The position numbers were made by a program, and so were the translations under genes. A stretch of 64,000 nt of DNA from Bolinopsis microptera (taxonomy: Eukaryota; Ctenophora; Tentaculata; Lobata; Bolinopsidae), in the NCBI RefSeq assembly GCF_026151205.1, contig NC_087081.1, positions 14,561,340 to 14,625,339 on the forward strand, written 5' to 3'. Below are positions 21,601 through 33,000 of this stretch, piece after piece (position 1 is the first letter of the stretch; every line of letters begins with the position of its first letter). The notes below the pieces were generated by a model. The model was not told the origin of the DNA and did no database searches. It worked only from the letters and a program-made list of their open reading frames with translations.

Positions 21601-21636
21601 TCAGTTTTTATCTATTAGAATTTAGATAAAAACTGA
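21601..21636 (+). repeat. 3' UTR stem-loop, 14-bp arms
   Basis: TCAGTTTTTATCTA, an 8-base loop, then the exact reverse complement. It starts 29 bases after the receptor stop codon and would be in the mRNA 3' UTR. Confidence 0.8.
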
Positions 21637-21674
21637 ATTATCTTATTCCGGATTTTTATTGATGCCATACAAAA

Positions 21675-21680
21675 AATAAA
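21675..21680 (+). terminator. Polyadenylation signal AATAAA of the receptor gene
   Basis: AATAAA about 100 bases after the stop codon, repeated at once by further AATAAA-like sequence. Confidence 0.6.
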
Positions 21681-21699
21681 AAATAAAAAAACGAAACAA

Positions 21700-22069
21700 C
21701 TGAGTTTGCTATTTTTGTGATTTCTTAAAGAGTTTATATTAATTTGTTCTTATCAGTTTATAATTTTCATAGTTAATCATTGTTTTCATAATCAATTATT
21801 GCATATTCAACAGATATGCAAATGTAAATAATAAATATACAATATATTGAGCAATAACAGTGATGTTATCACATCTTTCGTCGCGTAAGTGTATTTTAAT
21901 AAGCACAAGTATGACGTATTGTATTTTATACCGCTAAGTGTATTTTAATTTTATACCGCTAAGATATTGAGACCCTCGATGACTTGAAACTTATTGTCAT
22001 ATTAACGGTAACTCATTGCTAAATCTCATATTTTATTAAAACTTTTAATTGACCTTTCTAGTTTTCTTC

Positions 22070-22102
<33 letters not shown>

Positions 22103-22650
22103 AAGTATGCAAACGGAATGTTCATATAATAATAAATATATAATTATAAATGGATAGTGAATACTGATAGTAAAGTTGCATGCTCAATGCTACATAAACA
22201 TTCATTCAACTAAAAGCTTATAATAAACAAAATAACTAAAAATGACATACTGCAGCTTTCACTTTCAATCGGCAATCATTTACATTTTTGAAATTCATCA
22301 TTATCGTCCACGTCCTTTTAGTTTTATCATCAAAAGATTTATCAATATCTGGGGACCCCAGGCTATTATGTTCAATATAATATATATATATATAATATAT
22401 ATAAACATTATAGTAGAGGCTCTTACGGGCAAATATCGCACTTCTCTGCTCGAGCCCTGGAACTTCTTTTAGGGTTCTTATATGATAGAATGGAGTGTAC
22501 TGAACACTCTGACGGTATCGGGAACCTTCTAGAGCCTTCAGAAGCTGTGTTGTGAGCACTTTACTGCCAAAACTTCGGACATCTACAGACACCGGAATAT
22601 CGACTAAAAATTTTTTCTGAGTTGTTCCCCTAATTTCTCTTAGGTTGCTT
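21700..22650. other. Intergenic, AT-rich; poly(C) tract at 22071-22100
   Basis: No gene is seen. There is a pure run of 30 C, an alternating TA tract near 22380, and the block TTATAGTAGAGGCTCTTACG (about 22410), which recurs inverted near 34700-34722, so parts are dispersed repeats. Confidence 0.6.
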
Positions 22651-24079
22651 AAGCCCCAGAAAGTGTCAGATCGTCTAAATATTGCTCCATTCCGGTGTCA
22701 AAGACCTCGAAAATTTCTACCTCGTAGAACGTGTTGCGCGTCGTATGTAGTGTTTACAATGAAAAAAGTGCACTTAAATCTGATTCGGTTGCGGCGCGTG
22801 ACGTATCTAGCACGATATTTGCTCAAAAGCGCGTCACTGCGCCAGAAACCTCGTGGTAACGTAACACTGTAGAAATAGATAATCACAAGAGACACAATAA
22901 AAGTATCATCACTATGCAAAGTTAATGTTAAAATGATACAATAGCCCTGCTTTAACAGATTAATCCACATAAACACTATATTTCTACAGATGCCACCGAT
23001 CAGTAAATCGAACATAGCTGATAGAATTCGTTTCTACATTGAAAGATTTCTTTTCTAATCTCCTTTATGAGTGCTGTCTTTGTTAAAGTGTTATCATCTC
23101 TATCCGCATCTATTGTTGCGGCAAGATTAGATAAGATCCTGCTGTCGAAACAAACTCGTCTTACCGACATTGTCTTTCTGAAAACTGATGTGATCAGATT
23201 AAACATTGCTGGAGTTTGCAGCGTTCTCAGATAAACTAGACGTCACATAGTCATTGTACTTAAGCTTCGGGTCAGACACGAGGTACAGTTCTGGTAAAAC
23301 ATTCTCCTGCTCCAGTTAAAAGGTACGTACAGCGTCAATACCTGCACTCATTAATGCAGCATTGGTGTTGTCGTGCGTGGACACGTGTCTTTCCATTTTA
23401 AAACCTGCCTTAGAGACAGGTTTTAAACTTACAGCTTCAGATAATTTACCCTTCAATTGTTTCACCCTCGAGTTGCTGTACCTCAAACGACATGTTTTGT
23501 GATATCTACCTAGCTTGCTATAGAGATATTTTCCGAGACTCTCAGAGTTAAGAACAGGGCACTTGGTCATGTGCGAATCAGGATTAACATCGATGTTGCA
23601 CAGATCCTGAAGATTTCTGTAGATGTCCACAGATAGTATGTTGCGAAATCGACGAAGAAACTTTTATCTTTTCCTTGAATCAGACTATCCTTTTTCGTTT
23701 CTAACGTCTAGGGAAATTCGTATTGTTAAAGAAGAATAACCTCTCATACTCTTAAAATTAAATCTAGATAATATGTATAATAATTATATTTGCGAGCAAA
23801 AGTTTCACACAAACCTGTTCAACCTGGCATATGAAACACAAGTCTCAGTCCATTTCAAACAAATCAACATCTGGTCCACTTGATTGGGAACTAAATGAAG
23901 AAAGTCTCTACATTTTCTTAGTTCTATTCGAGGAGGGTGACAAAGGCGGGACTTTTTCCACTTGGATGGCAATAGCTTCTTCAATCTTCATCACAAGAGG
24001 ATTCGTCAATTTCAGAAACAGCACTGTACACCTGCAAATACTTTATTACTTCCCACATTTATATCAACAGTATCATATC

Positions 24080-24455
24080 GGGGGGGGGGGGGGGGGGGGG
24101 TACCAATGGCATAAAATGGCATAAATGGCATACGTTTTATGGCATAAATGGAAATTTTTATTGGCCAATTCTCCATTTATGCCATGAATTTAGGTCTTCA
24201 TATTGAAATGAAATGAAATGAAATGAAATTTGAATATTTGACTTTAAATTCGCAAATTATTATTAGTACTTAAATAAGAGACATGTTTCATGCTTTATAA
24301 TGCTTGGAATGATCGTTAAAGATTCATATGACAAATAAAGAAAAAAGAAATGTATTATATCAAAAATGGCATAAATGGCATACGTTTTATGGCATAAATG
24401 GAAATTTTTATTGGCAAATTCTCCATTATGCCATTTATGCCATTGGTACCCCCCC
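24080..24455. mobile_element. hAT-like non-autonomous element with G-tract ends, 8-bp target duplication
   Basis: It is flanked by perfect direct repeats ATCATATC (24072-24079 and 24456-24463). The left end is 21 G then TACCAATGGCATA; the right end is TATGCCATTGGTA then 7 C, so the termini are inverted repeats. The inner sequence repeats the ATGGCATAAATGGCATA unit and holds two related halves (about 24104-24170 and 24365-24440). An 8-bp duplication points to a hAT-type transposase acting in trans. No ORF of its own. The left G-run is longer than the right C-run, presumably by slippage. Confidence 0.75.
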
Positions 24456-25157
24456 ATCATATCACATAAGTTTGAGATCGTACAAGTGTTATATCATTTT
24501 AAAAGTTTGCAAATCCGATAGAAATGGATTAAAAATTACTACTCGCTGTCTATTTACCTTTGAATAATAATGTTTTTAAATGTTAGTAAAACAGGAGGAA
24601 ACCACTCACCCTGTTATAGTTGTCTTTTACATAGTTAAGACACTGAATACACAAAAAAGAGGTTTGATTTGGTGAGCACAACCCAGGATTGATCTTCTGC
24701 AGCAGGGCGAGGAATTTTCTAGACTGTTTTGTCATTCGTTCACTTTCAGAGCGGAAGAAAACTGTTTCATTAAAATCCTTTATTTCAATTCGGGTACAGA
24801 TACAGCACTCTAAAAATTGATGAATGGTCACATTTTTGTATACCCTACGGCAAAGTCTTATGTCTGTGGTAAAAGAATGATATTCTTTAAATAGTTTTTC
24901 ATTAAAGCCTAAACTTAACTTCTACCAATTCAAAATTGTTTACGTCGGTCTCCCCTCCTTGAGCCACTTTTCACATAGCTATTGAGTATAAATCACTCTA
25001 GCACAAGCAATTTCAAACCCCCTCCCCTAGGCTGGATTAGGTTATATACAGTGAACTGTGCTCTAGTGCATGATTGACTTTACATAATGCAGAGCATGCA
25101 AAGTTTTGATGTTTCATAAACTTATGAATAAAGTTTTTAAAATCGTGACATAAAAAG

Positions 25158-25332
25158 CAGTGGTCGCCCGGTGCCCCGGCCAAAATCACAACCCCCAGCC
25201 CTTCCCGGCCCCGGCCAAAAATTGGCAATTCGCCGGGGGTAAACCCCGGCCCCGGCCAATTCTCAGTGGTCAGCCCCGGCCATATTGGGGCTCCCCGGCC
25301 CCGGTCAGAATCCTGCCCCCGGTCGACCACTG
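25158..25332. mobile_element. hAT-like MITE, CCCCGGCC-rich, 8-bp target duplication
   Basis: It is flanked by perfect ATAAAAAG (25150-25157 and 25333-25340). Termini are CAGTGGTCGCCCGG and CCGGTCGACCACTG, inverted with one mismatch. The 175-base interior is dense in GGCCCCGGCC. Same family as the element at 26272-27166. Confidence 0.85.
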
Positions 25333-26271
25333 ATAAAAAGTTAACTCACTGGATTTGTCCAAAAGCGAGAGAAAGTACTGAGAAAGCACTTATACGTCAC
25401 CACCAGAGGGCCTAGAGAGGTTATCTTTGTCTGTTTAATTGAATATTGAGTATATAATATGAGATTTAAGATGAACATGATAGATATAACGTCCAAATTC
25501 TAAAGTTCCACCAAAATTGAGTCACATTAAACTTGGTGAACACAACAATTTTAGTTCTTCATTATAGTAGGTGATTTGACATAATGAAGTGTAGACTAAA
25601 TTATTATTTATAATAATTACCTGTCGGAGGGATTTAAGTGTTCCTTTGAACAGTCCTTTTCTGGAAGGTTGAGAGCTTTCCATACATCCAGAGAGCCAAA
25701 TTGGATTTGTCCTTCTTTCGGGCATATGCAATCTTTGATATGATGCCTTGTACATTTTGAAACCCTGCAGTTATCATTATTCAATACTTATAGAGCCTAT
25801 AAGGGGTTAGGGGTCGTTCACATAATATTGTGTAATTGCAATATAGTAAGGTTACTGTACATTTCCAACCCTTTGTCATGTATATCACAACAGATGATGT
25901 TAAAAGCATAATAATATTATGATACAGTTTTACGGTTTTTGTTACGTGTTGATAATCTAGCTCTTATCTCTATTTTATCGCTACATTACAACTGCCATTT
26001 TGCTGGTACTGTGTTTTTACTTTATACAAGTACAAGTAAACGATGGAGGAAATGGATACTCTTCAAAGATTGTCAGTTTATTCTACCTACATTACTGAAG
26101 AGTATGAGGTCTATAACGGTTGGATCACTGAACTCGCGGAAGCTACGAACTGTTAGGGACAATAAATCTGAGTTTTCAGTTGAAACGTTCAAAAAGCCAG
26201 TGAAGTCAGTTTCAGTAAAACATTTGTAATTTGTATTCTGCGTATCAGACTACCGATAATCATGTAAGTAC

Positions 26272-27166
26272 CAGTGATCGACCGGGATCCCGGCCCGGCC
26301 CCGGATACGGCCGGGATTTGTGTTTTTCCCCGGCCCTGGCCCCGGCAAAACAATTTTCAAAATCCCGGCCCCGGCCCCGGCCAGAGGCCCCCAATCCCGG
26401 CCCCGGCTTTTTGTCAATTTTTGCCGGGATTTTGCCGGGATTTCTCGTATTTTCTGCCTCAATTTAAACAGATAGATTATCAGAATTTATCTTGATTTTT
26501 AGACTTAAATTAAACACAAAATTTTCGGTAACATGAGATCGAGTGAAAAATATAAATACGAGGACTTGACATCATTCCAGTTTGATATTCAGAAAATTTC
26601 AACTTTGAATTTACAAAGAATGTAAAATATTAATGTTGATTAAAAAAGTTCGAGGTTGATTAAAAAGTTCGAGGAAAGTCCTGTGTTTGTGTACCGTTTT
26701 CTTTCATATAACTAGTACAAAGGTCAAACAATTTAGTTCAGGAGCAAAAAAACAGTAGAGAGTGAGGCCGACTCAATGCAGATGATGATGATAGTCATCA
26801 TATCACAGATGACTACTAGTTTCCGGTGTCAGCTTCAGTGTCCGAATATCTATGTCCGGCTACAAGAAAGCCTTTCTGAGTTACATTTAACTATTAAAGA
26901 GAAATAATCCTTTCTCATCCTTTAAACATTGTGTAGCTGCCTTCTAGGTTGACCTTGAAGCTAGCTCACATTGATACGAGTTTCCGGAAACTTTCAAAAA
27001 TTTTCAAAATTAGATTAAAAAATCCCGGCCCCGGCCCCGGCATATTTTAGCAAATCCCGGCCCCGGCCTTGGCAACATTTCAGAATCCCGGTTAATCCCG
27101 GCCCCGGCTGATTCAACTTGGTCCCGGCCCCGGCCCCGGCTAAATTTCGTCCCCGGTCGATCCCTG
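26272..27166. mobile_element. hAT-like non-autonomous element, CCCCGGCC-rich ends, 8-bp target duplication
   Basis: It is flanked by perfect GTAAGTAC (26264-26271 and 27167-27174). Termini are CAGTGATCGACCGGG and CCCCGGTCGATCCCTG, inverted with one or two mismatches. The subterminal 150 bases on each side are packed with GGCCCCGGCC; the centre is AT-rich and non-coding. It is a longer relative (895 bases) of the 25158-25332 element and sits inside LINE remnant sequence. Confidence 0.85.
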
Positions 27167-27720
27167 GTAAGTACGTTTCTGGATAACAAGAAAGATATGG
27201 AGGAGTTGAAGAGCGATCTTATCCGATCGCAAAGTACTGTTATCAAGCTGCAGGCTGAACTTCTGGAAACTAAATCGAAGCAGACACTGTCCAAGCTGAG
27301 ATGAAGTCATACAGTCAAGCTGTGACTAAAAATGCACCTGTGCTTGCAGAAGAGAGTTTAAAAAAGGTTGTACAGAATGCTGTATCGGAAGAGGATCGCA
27401 GTAGGAATGTGCTCATCTTTGGTTTGAAGGAGACTGATGAAGAGGAACTGTGCAATATTTAAGTTACCGTGATTTTTCAGCAGATTGAAGAAAAACCACG
27501 TTTTGAAGCTATCTGGGTTGGGAGAAAATCAGCCAACAAGACGAGACCAGTCAAAGTTTCGCTAGGTAATTCTAACTTACCGTTCATCAGATATTAGTAA
27601 ATGCCAAAAAGCTGAGACTGTGTGAAGATCATAAGACTGTTTTCATCTCTCCAGATCGATCACCTGAAGATCGAGCTATCCATCAGCGGTTGGTCTTGGA
27701 AATGAAACAGATAGCCAAAG

Positions 27721-28004
27721 CAGGCATGGCTCCACCGTGTAGGTTCGGGTGGGTGCGCACCCACCCAAAGAATGTTGCACCCACCCAAACGATTTGAAAA
27801 TGTTCACACAAAAATTGTCAAATTTTGTATAAACTAAGGGTCAATTGACTTCTGTAATCAATTGAGACTGTTTTGGAGATATTAAAATACGTTTAGGAGA
27901 GTAAAATTCCAAAATTTTCCAGGGGGCTTCTCCCCCCCCCCCCCCCCCCCCCGCCGTGCGCCAAGCTGCACCCACCCAAAGATTTTGAGCTGGAGCCATG
28001 CCTG
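27721..28004. mobile_element. hAT-like MITE with perfect 14-bp terminal repeats and 8-bp target duplication
   Basis: It is flanked by perfect AGCCAAAG (27713-27720 and 28005-28012). Termini CAGGCATGGCTCCA and TGGAGCCATGCCTG are exact reverse complements. Subterminal GGGTGGGTGC and GCACCCACCC blocks are also inverted, and a 21-C tract lies at 27932-27952. It is inserted into the decayed LINE ORF1 remnant, whose reading frame resumes beyond it. Confidence 0.88.
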
Positions 28005-28169
28005 AGCCAAAGAAGACACAAAAAAAACATTATTATATCAGAAGTGGTAATATTTGTAGCGAGGAGAAGATGTTAGAGAGTGATACATAATAATGAGTGA
28101 TATACGTCCATAATTTTTTAATTTTGATTGTTGTTATAAGCGGGATAAAAATAATTTATTTCATTTGTA

Positions 28170-28525
28170 TTGGACGGGACATACACAAAGATGCTACGCA
28201 TGGTGCTGGGTATCTCATGGAAGGACAAGGTCAGCAACATAACTTTGTATGGTAGTCTACCAAGGCTTTCAAACAAGTTACGAAGCAGGAGACTAAAAAT
28301 GGCGGGACACTGCATCAGACATCCTGAGCTACTTGCCAGTGATTTAGTCTTATGGAAACCTATGCATGGTAGAGCACAGCAAGGCCGACCAAGACAAAAC
28401 TTCTTGTCTATGTTACTGAAGGAAATTGGTACAAACTCAAAAGAGGAACTGTGAACCCTGATGCGGGACAGGGATATATGGAGGGGGTTATCTGGCGTAG
28501 ATCGGACTTAGTTCCGACAAAGTAG
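28170..28525 (+). pseudogene. Fragment of a LINE reverse transcriptase C-terminus (second LINE type)
   Basis: Encodes MDGTYTKMLRMVLGISWKDK, then LYGSLPRLSNKLRSRRLKMA, GHCIRHPELLASDLVLWKP and GRPRQNFLSMLLKEIG, followed by a stop and MRDRDIWR. The LYG-x-LP-x-x-S-x-x-x-RSRRL-x-x-AGH-x-x-RH block is the C-terminal signature of RTE-like and related LINE RTs. Only the tail is present and it carries a stop, so it is a 5'-truncated dead copy. Confidence 0.75.
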
Positions 28526-28685
28526 TAGTATTTCATTTCATTAGTAATTGCATTTTGTTGCGTTTTTGTTGCTCCCTTATCAGCAATTTTTATTTGAGAT
28601 AAGACGTACTACTCATCACTGTGTGTATACTGTACAGCCTTCAGACATTATACATATACATACTCATACACGGAATTTGTGAAAA

Positions 28686-30086
28686 ATGTCATCCAATCCG
28701 ATTCCAGATTTTGATGAAAAAGTAAAACTTATAATCGGTAATATGCTGGCCAAAGCCGATAAAGTGTCAAAAACTGTCTTGTCGGCTTTTGATTCATCCG
28801 AAGATCGCGAAGCGAACGCGAAAGTATTGGGCGGATCTCGTTTTAATTCTCAAGCCCTCGACATTTGTGCACAGTTTCTTGACATCGACCTTGTAGATAA
28901 AGATAACGATCGAATCTTCACCAACAAACCATCGCTTGCTACGAGGATTATTCTAGAAATTCAGTCCTATTTTCCAGCCATGTGTGCCGGCTGTGACGCC
29001 GAGTACTCTGTTGAATTTGATTCTGAAAACAAGTCTGCATTGCGATGTTTCTTGTGCTTCCAAGGTTCTCACCACTGCGCAGCCTTTACTCCCTCCGGTA
29101 GCTCCCCTTCCTCCCCTATCGGTACCGTGTGGCTGTGCCGCTCATGTCACAATACCAACAACCCAGCTAAACGAAAGAAACCAAAGTCCAAGAACGCCAG
29201 CAAAGCCAATTCAAAGGCACCATCTGGTGCTAATACTCCAGTCAGTAGTTCAGCAAAAGTGACTTTCTCTGCCGAGACATTATCTGAAAAGCTATCAACT
29301 GTCAGCCAGCTTCAGCAGAAAAGCGAAGAGGAATTATCACAATCGACTGAAAAGGAGTCAAGCTCCGTCACAAACACCAGCACTGGTATTGTATGCGAGA
29401 AATTCAAAATTGGCAAATGCCCTCATGGCATATCAGGTAAAACTGAACAAAATGGACGAGTTTGTGACAAAAATCATCCCAAATGGTGCTACCGTTTCGC
29501 GAGAAATGGTAGCAAGGGAAAATACGGCTGCAGAAAGGATGACAAGTGTATTTTCTATCATCCGAAACACTGTCCCTCGTCTGTCTCTGACAAAACTTGC
29601 TTCTCCGACAAGTGCACATTGGTCCATCTCATTGGCACAAAGAGGCATAAACGTTCAGATGAAGAATCCTATAGACGGACAGATGAAGACTTCAAACGCA
29701 GCCAGTCCAAGTCCAACGACTCAAGACGTAGTGCTTCTAACCGACAGATGAAAACACCTCGTATGAGTCGCAATGAGTCCCAAACTGAAGCTCTACAGGA
29801 CATCGGACATTTTTTAGAGTTGCGATCCCTTCTGACATCATTTCAAGAAACCTTTCAGAAGGAGATCAAGAGCCTAAGGTCCGAATTAGCGAGTCAAGAG
29901 AGCAAACTTACATCAATTGTTCCGAGCCTCAGTCAACATCATGTGATCAAACAGTTTCTTCCCCAACATCCCCCAGGTCACATGCCACCATCATTTCATC
30001 AATACCTTCCCCCTCATCATCAACAACAGCCGCACCCGATCCAGCAGACAACGAACTGGCATCAACTTCCCGTGTCTGGCTGTTAA
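28686..30086 (+). CDS. LINE ORF1 protein with PHD-like and CCCH-type zinc motifs
   Basis: 466 residues. Residues about 100-155 form a PHD-like zinc finger: MCAGCDAEYSVEF, LRCFLCFQGSHHCAAF, then VWLCRSCHN. A basic stretch (AKRKKPKSK) follows. From about residue 237 there is a Cys/His-rich block: CEKFKIGKCPHG, CDKNHPKWCYRF, YGCRKDDKCIFYHPKHCP, CFSDKCTLVH. PHD-like ORF1 proteins are known in CR1-type LINEs; they bind RNA or chromatin and help assemble the particle. The C-terminus is Gln/His/Pro-rich and overlaps ORF2 by about 300 bases in a -1 relation. The start is the first ATG after a leader carrying stops. Confidence 0.85.
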   Translation: MSSNPIPDFDEKVKLIIGNMLAKADKVSKTVLSAFDSSEDREANAKVLGGSRFNSQALDICAQFLDIDLVDKDNDRIFTNKPSLATRIILEIQSYFPAMCAGCDAEYSVEFDSENKSALRCFLCFQGSHHCAAFTPSGSSPSSPIGTVWLCRSCHNTNNPAKRKKPKSKNASKANSKAPSGANTPVSSSAKVTFSAETLSEKLSTVSQLQQKSEEELSQSTEKESSSVTNTSTGIVCEKFKIGKCPHGISGKTEQNGRVCDKNHPKWCYRFARNGSKGKYGCRKDDKCIFYHPKHCPSSVSDKTCFSDKCTLVHLIGTKRHKRSDEESYRRTDEDFKRSQSKSNDSRRSASNRQMKTPRMSRNESQTEALQDIGHFLELRSLLTSFQETFQKEIKSLRSELASQESKLTSIVPSLSQHHVIKQFLPQHPPGHMPPSFHQYLPPHHQQQPHPIQQTTNWHQLPVSGC

Positions 30087-33000
30087 ATGTACAATCTTTC
30101 AACCCTAGCGCTTCCAGTACATCTAAGTGGAAGGTCTCATATCTAGCCCAACAACTCGCCGAGGAACACGCAAAACATCACTGTGTCCCATTTGTTGTCC
30201 TAACAGAGACCTGGCTGAAGTCCTATATTGAAGATGCACAACTTGAAATTCCTGGATATTCACTGTTCAGAAGTGATAGAAACGCTAGGGTTGGCGGGGG
30301 AGTTCTACTCTATTCACATGACCAACTCCCCATTACTCATGTTGAGACATATGATGACCAAATATGCCAAGCTCTTATCTGCAAATGTGAACTGACAAAA
30401 TCTATTATCTGCGTGCTCTACCGTCCACCTAACTGTTCAGTATTCAGCTTCAGATCTTGTCTTGATTTTCTTGATAACTACATTGCAGGCGAACCTGATG
30501 GTTTTGAGCTATCAATTTTTGGTGATTTCAACCTTCCCCGTATAAACTGGTCCACTCATACTGTTTTACCAGGGGGAACTGTCTCGTCCATGGATGCTAC
30601 TGCGCTCCTTCTTGATTTTATGGCTGAAAACTTGTGTACACAGTACATATCTCAACCGACTAGACTAGAAAATATTCTCGACCTCTGCATCTCGAATTCT
30701 GAAGAGCTTGTTACCCACACTTCTACATCAGACACCATCCTCTCAGACCACAGACTTGTTGAGATTTTCTGGTCTTACAATCCTTGCTCCTTCACTACTC
30801 CTGATCCGCCTGACTTTAAAGAACTATCCTTCAGAAGTCTTGATTTCTTCAAAGCTGACTATGATTCAATCAGTAATAAAATCAAGTCAGTGGATTGGGA
30901 CGCTCTCTGGGAAGCTAGCGAGCCAGAGGTTTTTCCGGAGCTCTTTACTCAGACTGTCCATCAAATCTGTGTAATATATTGCCCAAAGAAAATTCCTCCC
31001 AAAAACAAGCAAGCATCACTTGTCCGGATTCCTTCTAGAAAGAAACGCAAGCTTCAAAAAGAACTTCGTGATGCTGAGAACGACGTTCACTGCCCTAGTA
31101 CTCGTTTGAAATCTCTTCAAAACAAGCTTGCTTTGGCCCACATAGGAATTCGTGATGCTATTAACAAGACCCTTCAGTATCGCGAAGAGCAGGCTGCAGC
31201 AAAAGTAAAAGCAAACCCGAAGTACTTTTATAGTTATGCCAAGAAGTTTTCGAAAAAGAAAAGGAATATCAGCATGCTATTTGATGAGAACAGTAACATC
31301 CGTTCTCATCCTAAGGAAATGGCAGACCTTTTACAAAACCAGTTTCTATCCGTATTTAGCGACCCCTCCAAAACTGAGTTAGACGCTGCATCATTCCCTC
31401 CTCCGGATTTAACATATCCGTTTACGGATCAGATTCTGGAATTCTCTATCAGTGATGTTATCGAGGCTATTGATGATATTAAGCCAAATGCTTCATCTGG
31501 TCCTGATGAGATCCCAGTTGCTCTACTTAAGAATTGCAAAGATGCTATGGCGATTCCTATCCATCTGATCTGGTCAAAATCCCTTGCATCTGAAGAAGTA
31601 CCTTCATTTTATAAGTACTCCCACGTTTCTCCGCTCCACAAGAAAGATAGCAAGGCGTTTCCTTCCAACTACAGGCCCATTTCACTCACCTCCCATATAA
31701 TCAAGGTGTTTGAGAGAATCATAAGGAAAAAGCTAGTCTTACATCTAGAAATGAACAACTTGCTCTGTAGCAAACAGCATGGCTTTAGATCAGGCCGCAG
31801 CTGCCTTACACAGCTTCTCCACCATTTCGACGACGTTTTTGAGTCATTAACCAACAAAGCTGACTTTGATTCTATATATCTTGATTACGCTAAGGCGTTC
31901 GATAAAGTTGATCACAAATTGTTGATCAGGAAACTTCACCTCTATGGCTTAAATCCAAAAATCATCAAATGGATTGAATCTTTTCTGTCAGACCGGAAGC
32001 AAGCTGTAGTGGTCGACGGCCACTTGTCATTTCTCGCTCTGATCATCAGTGGTGTCCCCCAGGGAACAGTCCTCGGGCCGATCTTGTTCCTTATTTTCAT
32101 CAATGATATTGAGCATTGCATAACTGAATCCATCATCAGATGCTTTGCAGACGACACTCGTGTTTCAATATCGGTAACCTGTGAACAAGACGTATCTGTG
32201 TTACAAAACGACTTGAACAGTGTCATAAAATGGTCTGAACGAAACAATATGGCACTACATAAAGACAAGTTTGAGTACATGTGTCACAGACACAATCGAC
32301 GTAGTGCTCTCGTCGAACTTCCTTTTGTTAGTGAACTATACCAGTACTCAGTATCCAAAGACAAGTCACTCGCACCTGTAGGTCAACTAAGAGACCTCGG
32401 GGTTCTCGTCTCCAACGATCTATCTTGGCAACCCCACATCAAGACCGCAGCAAACAAGGCTCGACAAAAAGCTGCCTGGGTTTTCAGTGTCTTTCAGACA
32501 AGATCTCCAGTCATAATGCTTACGCTTTACAAGTCGATGGTTCGTAGTTTACTGGAATACTGTTGCCCGCTATGGCACCCCTCCAAGATATGTGACATCC
32601 AGGAGCTTGAAAGCGTACAGAAAGCTTTCACCGCAAGGATTACTGGAATGCGTGATCTCCATTATTGGGACCGTCTTCAACGGCTATCTCTGATGTCTCT
32701 ACAGCGTCGCAGGGAGCGGTTCATTTTACTTCATATGTGGAAGATTTTCCATCACCATACCAGCAACGACATTAACGTGCAGTTTGTCTCCAGGCCACGT
32801 TTTGGAAACCTTGCAGTCATTCCATCTGCATGCAGACACAGCTCAGCAGCAAATCAGTCACTGTATGATAATTCATTTGCAGTCATAGGCCCAAAATTGT
32901 GGAATGCAATGCCTTACCATTTGAATTCCATCGGCGACCGAGAGCATTTCAAATCGCAGCTCACCCAGTTCATGCTATCTCTTCCGGATACACCGCCCAT

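Larger units (their letters stand above)
23316..25770 (-). pseudogene. Fragments of a THAP-like / zinc-binding gene, probably transposon-related
   Basis: Three minus-strand open pieces look like degraded or partial exons. About 25621-25768 reads CRVSKCTRHHIKDCICPK, then DVWKALNLPEKDCSKEHLNP and a GT donor, which resembles a THAP domain's C-terminal half. 24606-24831 reads ECCICTRIEIKDFNE, then CSPNQTSFLCIQCLNYVKDN, a C-x-x-C pair pattern like ZAD-type zinc domains. 23316-23630 has LGRYHKTCRLRYSNSRVKQL. No continuous gene model was found, and a hAT-like element interrupts the run. Possibly remnants of a domesticated or dead transposase-associated gene. Confidence 0.4.
26043..28080 (+). pseudogene. 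Decayed LINE ORF1-like gene, interrupted by two hAT-like insertions
   Basis: After taking out the two elements, remnants read as LINE ORF1. A start at 26043 gives MEEMDTLQRLSVYSTYITEE, then stops. 27175-27300 encodes a coiled-coil-like DNKKDMEELKSDLIRS. 27345-27570 includes EEDRSRNVLIFGLKETDEEE and AIWVGRKSANKTRPVKVSL. 27640-27720 gives VFISPDRSPEDRAIHQRL. The VLIFGLKE and VGRKS-x-x-K-x-RPVKVSL motifs are common in LINE-encoded ORF1 proteins. In-frame stops and frameshifts show it is dead. Confidence 0.65.

Noticed and set aside
22236-23206. Several 60-120 codon ORFs on both strands
   Set aside because: No domains, no splice context, and part of the sequence is a dispersed repeat shared with about 34.7 kb.
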